DNA from: Deltaproteobacteria bacterium
GTDB lineage: Bacteria > Desulfobacterota > Syntrophobacteria > BM002
Length of the DNA stretch: 8,523 nt
Assembly: GCA_017861095.1 (NCBI GenBank)
Contig: JAGFXI010000069.1
Location: 1-8,523 of the forward strand
Direction of reading: 5' to 3'
The notes beneath the pieces were generated by a model. That model worked only from the letters and a program-made list of their open reading frames with translations, did no database searches and had not been told where the DNA came from. The translations under genes and the position numbers were made by a program. Shown here piece by piece: positions 1 through 5,209 of the stretch (position 1 is its first letter; every line of letters begins with the position of its first letter).

Positions 1-116
1 CTCTCCCCCAAATGGGGGCGAGGGAGCTAGGAAGGACAGTTGTCGGACAGCCGGTGAGGGGGGATTTCCCCCGAGTGATGCCTTAAGTGAACCGTATTGC
101 CCGCTCAGGTGAGCAG
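1..116. other. Upstream non-coding region with two short G/C hairpins
   Basis: No gene is supported here. Two small inverted repeats are visible. The first has CCCCC at 5-9 and GGGGG at 14-18 around an AAAT loop, with CTC (1-3) and GAG (20-22) able to extend the stem past a T/C mismatch. The second has GGGGG at 59-63 and CCCCC at 68-72 around an ATTT loop. The first resembles in style the CTCTCCC/GGGAGAG repeats found at 3811-3902. Neither has a T-run, so they are not convincing terminators. No convincing sigma-70 promoter was recognised. The binding-protein gene expected for a Liv system may lie to the left, outside the window. Confidence 0.5.
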
Positions 117-974
117 ATGTTTCCCATAGCCTTGATGAACGGCCTGGTCATGGGGGCGATCTACGCCCTCGCCGCCCTGGGAGTATCTCTGGTCGTCGGC
201 ATCATGAACGTGATCAACTTCGCCCACGGCGAGCTCTACATCCTGGCCGGCTACTTTAGCTACCTTTTCGCCGACGCCCTGCACATGAACTTTGTGGTCG
301 CCATGATCTTGGCCGTCGCGCTCGTCTTCCTCCTGGGCCTCCTGGTGGAATACCTTCTCATCCGGCCCACTTACGGCAACGAGATGTACTCCCTCATTCT
401 TACCTTCATCCTCTCCATTGTCTTGCAGAACGCCTACCTCTTGATCTTCGGGCCCTACCCCAACAAGCCCCCCAACTGGGTGAGCGGCTCGACGACCGTC
501 TTTGGCCTCTTTGCTTACGGGAACCAGCGCCTGGCCGCCCTTGTCGTCGGCGCCGCCTTGATCACCCTCGTCTTTCTCATCATCAAGAAGACCTGGTTCG
601 GCCGGATCATCCGGGCCACCAGCCTGGACCGGGAGATGGCGGAGTTGAACGGGGTCAACACCACCCGCCTCAACATGCTGAGCTTCGGCCTCGGCTGCGC
701 CCTTGCCGCTGCAGCCGGCGTCATCCTGAGCCCTGTCTTTCCCGTCACTCCCACGGGCGGGGTGCCTGTGGCCCTCACCGCGTTCGTGGTCGTCGTCCTC
801 GGCGGCATGGGCTCCCTCTGGGGCTGCGTCGTCGGCGGCCTCATCCTGGGCATGGTGGAGAACTTCGGCGCCGCCTTCATCTCCACCGGATACAAGCACG
901 TCTTTAACTTCATCATTCTCATCCTGGTCCTTCTCACCCGACCGGCAGGTCTCTTTGGTCGGAAGGAGGCGTAG
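117..974 (+). CDS. livH: Branched-chain amino acid ABC transporter permease, LivH type
   Basis: Inner-membrane permease subunit of a HAAT-family (Liv) importer, pairing with LivM to form the channel driven by LivG/LivF. The 285-residue product is hydrophobic throughout. It has the family hallmarks: an N-terminal NGLVMGAIYALAALG segment (residues 8-22), the NVINFAHGELYILAGY motif (31-46), a cytoplasmic coupling loop RATSLDREMAELNGVN (166-181), and VVLGGMGSLWGCVVGG (226-241) near the C-terminus. Length is normal for LivH. I chose ATG 117 because an AGGTGAG (107-113) sits just before it and LivH proteins usually begin this close to NGL; an in-frame GTG at 87 adds ten unconserved residues and lacks a good ribosome site. 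The TAG stop (972-974) is partly made by the inserted element that follows; the ancestral stop was probably TAA. The substrate could be a branched-chain amino acid, but HAAT systems also carry other amino acids, amides and carboxylates. Confidence 0.93.
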   Translation: MFPIALMNGLVMGAIYALAALGVSLVVGIMNVINFAHGELYILAGYFSYLFADALHMNFVVAMILAVALVFLLGLLVEYLLIRPTYGNEMYSLILTFILSIVLQNAYLLIFGPYPNKPPNWVSGSTTVFGLFAYGNQRLAALVVGAALITLVFLIIKKTWFGRIIRATSLDREMAELNGVNTTRLNMLSFGLGCALAAAAGVILSPVFPVTPTGGVPVALTAFVVVVLGGMGSLWGCVVGGLILGMVENFGAAFISTGYKHVFNFIILILVLLTRPAGLFGRKEA

Positions 975-990
975 CCCGCATTATGCACGA
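972..990 (+). repeat. Left terminal inverted repeat of the MITE with TA
   Basis: TA (972-973) followed by GCCCGCATTATGCACGA. Inverse of 1380-1398 with a single mismatch at position 985 (G here, C in the reverse complement of the right end). The TA plus the following G form the present livH stop codon TAG. Confidence 0.85.
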
Positions 991-1109
991 GACGCCGTCG
1001 CGAGATCGAGGAGATGGTCGTGCCACCGGGCAACCGCAGGGGCTCGGACTCGGAAGATTCGAGACCCGAGGACCCTCGGTTTCCGGCTGGGCAATACGGT
1101 GCCGCGCCG

Positions 1110-1276
1110 GAGGCAGGGTGGTCTGCGGCGCAAAGCGCATCCGGAGCCTCTACCTTCCTTCGCCGAAAGGAAGGCCTCCCGGGCTTTCCACTAGAACCCC
1201 GCCGAAAGGCCCGGCCTGCCTCTCCACCATCAATGGCGCGACTATGCGTCTTTGCAGAGCAGACCACCCCTGCCTC
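1110..1276. repeat. Long internal inverted repeat of the MITE
   Basis: The left arm 1110-1140 begins GAGGCAGGGTGGTCTGC and ends CGCAT. The right arm 1244-1276 reads in reverse complement GAGGCAGGGGTGGTCTGC and ends ACGCAT. By hand alignment 28 of 33 columns agree, with two single-base gaps and three adjacent mismatches. The 103-bp space between the arms contains further hairpins: CCTTCCTT (1153-1160) with AAGGAAGG (1167-1174), and CCGGGCTTTC (1179-1188) with GAAAGGCCCGG (1204-1214, one bulge). The 10-mer CGCCGAAAGG is directly repeated at 1161-1170 and 1200-1209. Either DNA strand, or the read-through RNA, could fold into a branched structure. Confidence 0.75.
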
Positions 1277-1287
1277 ACTCCATTCCA

Positions 1288-1311
1288 TCGCGGCTGGAAG
1301 CCGCTCCCACA
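1288..1311 (-). repeat. REP-like hairpin inside the MITE
   Basis: GCGGCT (1290-1295) and AGCCGC (1299-1304) form a perfect 6-bp stem with a GGA loop. On the - strand the unit reads TGTGGGAGCGGCTTCCAGCC and continues GCGA. This resembles the GTGGGAGC-stem-GCGA layout of REP sequences known from Pseudomonas and related bacteria. The resemblance is from memory of that family; whether it is a true REP or part of the MITE itself cannot be told from one copy. Confidence 0.5.
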
Positions 1312-1379
1312 GAGTTCCTCCTCACAGAGCCTACCGCTCGGGAAGAAGGACGGCCAGATGCGCGGTCGCAGCAGCTGGT

Positions 1380-1398
1380 TCGTGGATAATGCGGGCTA
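1380..1398 (-). repeat. Right terminal inverted repeat of the MITE with TA
   Basis: TCGTGGATAATGCGGGC followed by TA (1397-1398). Reverse complement of 972-990 with one mismatch. The ATG inside it (1389-1391) is in frame with livM, but is a by-product of the repeat and is not the preferred livM start. Confidence 0.85.
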
Positions 1399-1403
1399 AG
1401 GGG
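1398..1403 (+). promoter_or_regulatory. Shine-Dalgarno sequence deciding the livM start
   Basis: AAGGGG lies six bases before GTG 1410. It begins with the A of the TA duplication, so the insertion preserved the ribosome site of livM. It favours GTG 1410 over the in-frame ATG 1389, which falls inside the right MITE end and has no such site. Confidence 0.6.
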
Positions 1404-1409
1404 TTAACG

Positions 1410-2348
1410 GTGACTGAGAAACGCGTGTTGATCTCCCTTTTCGTCGTGAGCGGTCTCCTCTGCTTCCTGCCTCCGGGGCTCAGCGTCTACCAGCAGCATG
1501 TCCTCATCGTCTCGCTCTTCTATGTGATGATGGCCTCGAGCTGGAACCTGGTGGCGGGATACACCGGTCAGGTCTCCTTCGCCCATGCCGCCTTTGCCGG
1601 GATCGGCGCCTACACCTCGGGCATCCTCGCCGCTAAGGCCGGAATCAACCCTTGGGTCGGCGTCGTGGCCGGCGCTGCCGCAGCCGCCCTCCTCGGCCTC
1701 GCCGTCGGCGTGCTCTGCCTCAAGATGGGGGGGATCTACCTGTCGCTCACAACCCTCGGCTTCTCCGAGATCCTCCGCATCATCATCACCAACGAGTACG
1801 AGGTGACCCGCGGCACCATGGGTCTCCAGATCCCCGGCCTCTTTGCCGAGTACTCGAAGCTCTCATACTTCTACGTCATGCTCGTCGGTGCTCTTTTCAC
1901 CCTCATCGTGGTGCGTTTGCTCATCCATTCCAACCTCGGCCTCAATTTTCGGGCCGTCCAGAACGACGAGCGCGCCGCCTCGTCCCTGGGCGTGAACGTG
2001 GTGCAGGTCCGCCTTCTCGCCTTTACCTTCTCGAGCGCCCTCGCCGGGATGGCCGGAGCCCTCTACGGCCACTACCTCCTCCTCATCACCCCCGAGATCC
2101 CGTCGTTGGACCAGCAGTTCCTCGTCCTTTCCATGACGGTGATCGGAGGTATGGGCTCCTTCTTCGGACCCATCCTCGGGGCCTTCTCCCTGGAGATCCT
2201 CTCCGAGTACATCCGGGCCTACGGCGAGTACCACGTACTCGCCTTCGGGCTCGTGGCCCTGGTGGTGGCGCGCTTTGCCCCGAACGGCCTCGTGGGCCTC
2301 ATCACCAGCCGCCGAGATAAGAAGGCCTCCCCGGCGGCGGCCGCCTGA
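1410..2348 (+). CDS. livM: Branched-chain amino acid ABC transporter permease, LivM type
   Basis: Second inner-membrane permease of the Liv importer, partner of LivH. The 312-residue product has a short polar start (MTEKR), a first membrane segment at about residues 6-22, then the LivM hallmarks WNLVAGYTGQVSFAHAAFAG (45-64), GGIYLSLTTLGFSEILR (107-123), the coupling loop RAVQNDERAASSLGVN (181-196), and TVIGGMGSFFGPILGA (243-258), and ends with a charged Arg/Lys tail and an Ala run. Length is normal for the family. The start is GTG 1410, set by AAGGGG six bases upstream. Longer open starts at 1389 and 1014 run into the inserted element; the residues they would add look non-protein-like. It is followed by livG after 17 bp. 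The MITE upstream separates it from livH, so its translation may depend on read-through of a structured leader or on its own ribosome entry. Confidence 0.93.
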   Translation: MTEKRVLISLFVVSGLLCFLPPGLSVYQQHVLIVSLFYVMMASSWNLVAGYTGQVSFAHAAFAGIGAYTSGILAAKAGINPWVGVVAGAAAAALLGLAVGVLCLKMGGIYLSLTTLGFSEILRIIITNEYEVTRGTMGLQIPGLFAEYSKLSYFYVMLVGALFTLIVVRLLIHSNLGLNFRAVQNDERAASSLGVNVVQVRLLAFTFSSALAGMAGALYGHYLLLITPEIPSLDQQFLVLSMTVIGGMGSFFGPILGAFSLEILSEYIRAYGEYHVLAFGLVALVVARFAPNGLVGLITSRRDKKASPAAAA

Positions 2349-2365
2349 AAGACGGAGGTGCTCTC

Positions 2366-3085
2366 TTGGCGTTGCTTGAAGGTCAGGGACTGAGCAAACG
2401 GTTCGGGGGCGTTGCCGCTCTCGACGGGGTGAACTTCGCCGTGGAGCAAGGGACCATCGTCGGGCTCATCGGGCCGAACGGCGCTGGCAAGACCACCCTC
2501 TTCAATGTGGTCGCCGGGATGTTCCGACCTGACTCCGGACGGGTGCTCTTCAGGGGCGAGGACGTCACCAACCTCCCCGCCAACACCATCTGCCGCATGG
2601 GGATCGCCCGCACCTTCCAGGTGACCCGCCCCTTCCTCAAGATGACCTGCCTGGAGAACGTGGCGGTTGCCATGATCAACAGCCCCCGTTCCGAGCACGG
2701 CCGGGACTGGCGCCGCGCGGCGCGAACCTATCTGGACTATGTGGAGCTCGGCCACCTGGCATCCACCGAGGCGAGGTACCTGAATGTGGTCCAGAAGAAA
2801 CGCCTGGAGATCGCCCGGGCACTGGCCACCAAGCCGGAGCTTGTCATGCTGGATGAGGTCCTGGGCGGATTGAACACCCAGGAGATTGGGCGGGCGGTCG
2901 AGTTCGTCAAGAGGCTCCGCGACGAGCGGAAGCTCACCATCTGCTGGATCGAACACGTCATGGGCGCGATCATGGGGGCTGCCGAAAAGGTGATCGTCCT
3001 GGACCAGGGAAAGCACCTCATGGAGGGGCCGCCCGACGCGGTGGTCAAGGATCAGCGGGTAATCCAGGCCTACCTCGGAGATTAA
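2366..3085 (+). CDS. livG: Branched-chain amino acid ABC transporter ATPase, LivG type
   Basis: Cytoplasmic ATPase that, with LivF, powers LivH/LivM. In the 239-residue product the Walker A is GPNGAGKT (36-43), the Q-loop Gln is Q85 (ARTFQVTRPF), the Walker B is LVMLDE (159-164), the D-loop region is GGLN (167-170) and the switch His is H197 (IEHVMG). The LivG-typical long insert between helical domain and signature is present. The ABC signature is unusual: the family LSYGQ/LSGGQ position reads LNVVQ (139-143), followed by the normal KKRLEIARALA. The residue after the Walker B Glu is Val rather than Pro. It starts at TTG 2366 with GGAGGTG (2354-2360) five bases before it; no better ATG exists near the conserved N-terminus. 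It is linked by 4 bp to livF. The family call is secure; the efficiency of this variant ATPase is unknown. Confidence 0.93.
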   Translation: MALLEGQGLSKRFGGVAALDGVNFAVEQGTIVGLIGPNGAGKTTLFNVVAGMFRPDSGRVLFRGEDVTNLPANTICRMGIARTFQVTRPFLKMTCLENVAVAMINSPRSEHGRDWRRAARTYLDYVELGHLASTEARYLNVVQKKRLEIARALATKPELVMLDEVLGGLNTQEIGRAVEFVKRLRDERKLTICWIEHVMGAIMGAAEKVIVLDQGKHLMEGPPDAVVKDQRVIQAYLGD

Positions 3086-3089
3086 GGGG

Positions 3090-3791
3090 ATGCTCGAGAT
3101 ATCTGGAATTGACGTGGTCCGCGGTGAGACCCAGGTGCTCTGGGGCGTCTCCCTGGAGGTTCACCTCGGCGAGCGGGTCGCCATCCTCGGTAGCAACGGC
3201 GCCGGGAAATCGACTCTCCTCGCCGCCGTGACCGGCCTCCTCCCTCTCCGTCGGGGCGACATTCGCTTCAAGGGGAGTTCCCTCCTGGGTAAGAAGGCCC
3301 ATCAGATCACTCAGCTCGGGGTCGCCATGGTGCCCGAGGGGCGGCGAGTCTACCGCGACATGACCGTCCTCGAGAACCTGGAGATGGGAGCCTATCCGAA
3401 ACGGGGCCGCAACCAGCTCGGGCAAACCATGGAACACGTGCTCCGTATCTTTCCCATCCTCGGTCAACGGCGCGACCAGCGGGCCGGCACCCTTTCCGGC
3501 GGCGAGCAGCAGATGCTTGCCATCGGCCGGGCCCTCATGAGCCGACCCGAACTCCTCCTCATCGACGAGCTCTCCCTGGGCCTTGCTCCCCTAATCACCA
3601 AGGAGATCTACCGGGCCCTGGACAGCCTCGCCGAGGAGACCACCATCCTCATGGTGGAGCAGAACGTGGAGCAAGCTCTGAACCACTCCCAGCGCGCGTA
3701 CATCCTGGAAAGCGGCCGTATGACGAGGAACGGGCCGTCCCCTGAGCTCATGGAGGACGCTGATATCCGACGGGCCTATCTGGGGATATAA
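3090..3791 (+). CDS. livF: Branched-chain amino acid ABC transporter ATPase, LivF type
   Basis: Second ATPase of the Liv importer. The 233-residue product carries Walker A GSNGAGKST (34-42), the LivF-type PEGRRVYRDMTVLENL segment (82-97) at the Q-loop position, a canonical signature LSGGEQQ (135-141), Walker B LLLIDE (155-160) followed by LSLGLAP, and VEQNVEQAL (189-197), where LivF proteins carry Gln in place of the switch His. The DEL after Walker B replaces the more common DEP, a variant also met in other LivF-type proteins. Start ATG 3090 comes four bases after the livG stop; GGAG (3077-3080), inside the end of livG, lies nine bases upstream and probably acts as ribosome site, giving translational coupling. 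Last gene of the transporter block; 129 bp of repeat-containing DNA follow. Confidence 0.94.
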   Translation: MLEISGIDVVRGETQVLWGVSLEVHLGERVAILGSNGAGKSTLLAAVTGLLPLRRGDIRFKGSSLLGKKAHQITQLGVAMVPEGRRVYRDMTVLENLEMGAYPKRGRNQLGQTMEHVLRIFPILGQRRDQRAGTLSGGEQQMLAIGRALMSRPELLLIDELSLGLAPLITKEIYRALDSLAEETTILMVEQNVEQALNHSQRAYILESGRMTRNGPSPELMEDADIRRAYLGI

Positions 3792-3810
3792 GATGTAATG
3801 TGAGTGATTC

Positions 3811-3849
3811 CTCTCCCTCTCTTCTTTACCCCCGTACCACAAGGGAGAG
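3811..3849. repeat. Inverted repeat after livF
   Basis: CTCTCCCT (3811-3818) and AGGGAGAG (3842-3849) are perfect inverse arms with a 23-bp loop. The arms are the same octamers found in the perfect palindrome at 3881-3902, so this looks like a split or degenerate copy of it. There is no T-run after the stem, so a terminator role is not supported. Confidence 0.6.
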
Positions 3850-3880
3850 CATTGTTGCTGTCCGGGCGCGACAACTAAAT

Positions 3881-3914
3881 CCCTCTCCCTCGAGGGAGAG
3901 GGTCAGGGTGAGGG
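3881..3914. repeat. Perfect 22-bp palindrome with GGGTGAGGG tail
   Basis: CCCTCTCCCTC (3881-3891) is followed directly by its exact inverse GAGGGAGAGGG (3892-3902), then TCAGGGTGAGGG (3903-3914). This pattern of a CCCTCTCCC palindrome with a TCAGGGTGAGGG tail is a familiar dispersed intergenic repeat in many high-GC bacterial genomes (general knowledge; not checked here). The tail ends seven bases before the thiolase ATG. Confidence 0.7.
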
Positions 3915-3917
3915 TGA
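3906..3917 (+). promoter_or_regulatory. Thiolase ribosome site formed by the repeat tail
   Basis: GGGTGAGGGTGA (3906-3917) is the only purine-rich stretch before ATG 3921. The second GGTGA ends four bases before the ATG, and the GAGGG part sits about seven bases upstream. The likely Shine-Dalgarno sequence is therefore derived from the dispersed repeat, and the adjacent palindrome could fold in the mRNA close to it. Confidence 0.45.
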
Positions 3918-3920
3918 TCC

Positions 3921-5195
3921 ATGAAAGAGGTCGTGATTGTTGGCGCCGTGCGTACGCCGATCGGGAGCTATCTCGGGGCGCTCCGCGAGGTCTCGGCTTA
4001 TGAGCTCGGCGCCCTGGTGCTGAACGAGGCGGTGAAGCGGGCGCGGGTGGAGCCGGTCTGGGTGGACGACGTGATCATGGGTCAGTCCTACCAGAGCGGC
4101 GAATACGTGAACATCGCCCGCATGGCCCTCCTCACGGCGGGCTGGCCCGTGGAGGTGCCCGGCATCACCCTCGACCGCCGGTGCTGCTCCGGCCTGGATG
4201 CCCTCGCCTTCGGCGCCATGAAGATCCAGTGCGGCCACGGCGAGATCATCGTCGCCGGCGGCGTCGAGAGCATGAGCACCGCAGAGTTCTACATCCCGGG
4301 CGAATTCATCAAGTGGGGCATGGGCGGAAGACGCGATCCTCGCTGGGGATTCATGCCCCGAGGGCACGGGAGTCTATCCCTTTGGGGCCTCCCGCTCTTC
4401 GACCGCATCCAGCGGGCTCGGGTCATGTCCCAGCCCATCGAGAGGTTCGGCGAGCTCAACTCCATGATGAGTTGGGCCGAAGCGGCGGCACGAGAGGAGC
4501 ATGTCTCCCGCGAAGAGGCGGACCGCTGGGCCCTGAGGAGCCACGAGCGCGCCTGCGCCGCCATCGATTCCGGGAAATTCAAGGAAGAGATCGTCACGGT
4601 GAAGGTGAACCAGAAGGGTGGAACGGTCGTGATCGACACCGATGAGCCGCCGCGGCGGGATACCTCTCTCGCGAGGCTCTCTCGACTTCCCGCCATCTAT
4701 GCCGACGGCATCTGCACCGCCGGGAACTCCTCGAGCGAGAACGACGGGGCCGCTGGCGTAGTGCTCACTACCGAAGCGAGAGCGAGAAAGCTCGGAGTGG
4801 AGCCCCTCGCCGTCCTCAGGTCCTTCGCCATCGCCGCCGCCGACCCCACCCTCACCTACCCTGCCGTTCCGGCGGCGGTGGAAAAGGCCCTCGGGAAGGC
4901 GGGGCTCACTCTCGACGACATGGATCTTATCGAGATCCAGGAGGCCTTCTCCGCCCAGGTCCTGGCGGACGCAAAGATGATGAAACTCCGGCCGGAGGAT
5001 CTGGAGCGCAAGGTGAACGTGAACGGCTCGGGGATCTCCCTCGGCCACCCCATCGCCGCCACGGGAGCCATGCGGATGGTGACCCTTCTCTACGAGATGA
5101 GAAGAAGGAATGCCCGGTTTGGGTTGGAAACCATCTGCGGTGGCGGCGGCCACGGGATCGCCGCGGTGGTGGAGCGGAAGGCGGAGTGGAGATAG
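3921..5195 (+). CDS. Thiolase family protein (acetyl-CoA acetyltransferase-like)
   Basis: Probable cytoplasmic thiolase that cleaves a 3-ketoacyl-CoA with CoA to acetyl-CoA, or condenses in reverse. The 424-residue product starts VVIVGAVRTPIGSYLGAL (4-21). The nucleophile is C88 in LDRRCCSGLDAL; other marks are GGVESMS (113-119), TAGNSSSENDGAA (267-279), GSGISLGHPIAATGA (369-383) with His376, and C406 in ICGGGGHGIA as the acid/base Cys. Two positions differ from the usual thiolase: the NEAF motif reads QEAF (340-343), and Asp85 takes the Asn place three residues before C88. It is about 25-30 residues longer than the roughly 395 typical; the extra seems to lie around residues 125-175, in the cap loop (a Gly/Arg/Trp-rich stretch). 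The gene is followed after 14 bp by the LKR-like gene, so the two are probably co-transcribed. An acetoacetyl-CoA substrate from lysine breakdown fits the context but is inference. Confidence 0.9.
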   Translation: MKEVVIVGAVRTPIGSYLGALREVSAYELGALVLNEAVKRARVEPVWVDDVIMGQSYQSGEYVNIARMALLTAGWPVEVPGITLDRRCCSGLDALAFGAMKIQCGHGEIIVAGGVESMSTAEFYIPGEFIKWGMGGRRDPRWGFMPRGHGSLSLWGLPLFDRIQRARVMSQPIERFGELNSMMSWAEAAAREEHVSREEADRWALRSHERACAAIDSGKFKEEIVTVKVNQKGGTVVIDTDEPPRRDTSLARLSRLPAIYADGICTAGNSSSENDGAAGVVLTTEARARKLGVEPLAVLRSFAIAAADPTLTYPAVPAAVEKALGKAGLTLDDMDLIEIQEAFSAQVLADAKMMKLRPEDLERKVNVNGSGISLGHPIAATGAMRMVTLLYEMRRRNARFGLETICGGGGHGIAAVVERKAEWR

Positions 5196-5209
5196 GAGGG
5201 AGGAAGTCC

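Larger units (their letters stand above)
974..1396. mobile_element. MITE-like non-autonomous element inserted between livH and livM
   Basis: A 423-bp non-coding segment bounded by inverted ends. The left end GCCCGCATTATGCACGA (974-990) matches the reverse complement of the right end TCGTGGATAATGCGGGC (1380-1396) at 16 of 17 bases. TA lies directly outside both ends (972-973 and 1397-1398), as expected for a TA target duplication; Tc1/mariner and IS630-family transposases make such duplications. Removing the element with one TA rebuilds GCG TAA GGGGTTAACG GTG, which restores a TAA stop for livH and a 10-bp gap to the livM start, like the other tight junctions of this operon. The interior has no believable protein; its open frames translate to low-complexity Arg/Pro/Ser-rich strings. 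It holds a long nested inverted repeat, smaller hairpins and a REP-like hairpin. No transposase is in the window, so mobilisation would be in trans. Family assignment is inferred from the ends and the TA only. Confidence 0.8.

Noticed and set aside
87..116. Upstream GTG start for LivH
   Set aside because: Weak ribosome site and ten residues with no family match; ATG 117 has AGGTGAG before it.
105..899. Long - strand open frame opposite livH
   Set aside because: Its Asp/Glu/Gly/His-rich, repetitive product is typical of the antisense of a high-GC membrane protein gene; no motifs or ribosome site.
983..1399. Separate small protein of 138 residues inside the MITE
   Set aside because: Composition is Arg/Pro/Gly-rich without motifs, and the inverted repeats explain the sequence better than coding does.
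1014..1409. N-terminal extension of LivM by 132 residues from ATG 1014
   Set aside because: The stretch lies in the inserted element, is low-complexity Arg/Pro/Ser-rich, has no LivM counterpart, and GTG 1410 has a good ribosome site.
3811..3902. Rho-independent terminator after livF
   Set aside because: The stems are strong but no T-run follows, and the same arms recur as a dispersed-type palindrome.
4374..5153. Long - strand open frame opposite the thiolase
   Set aside because: Antisense shadow of a clearly conserved thiolase; no motif support.
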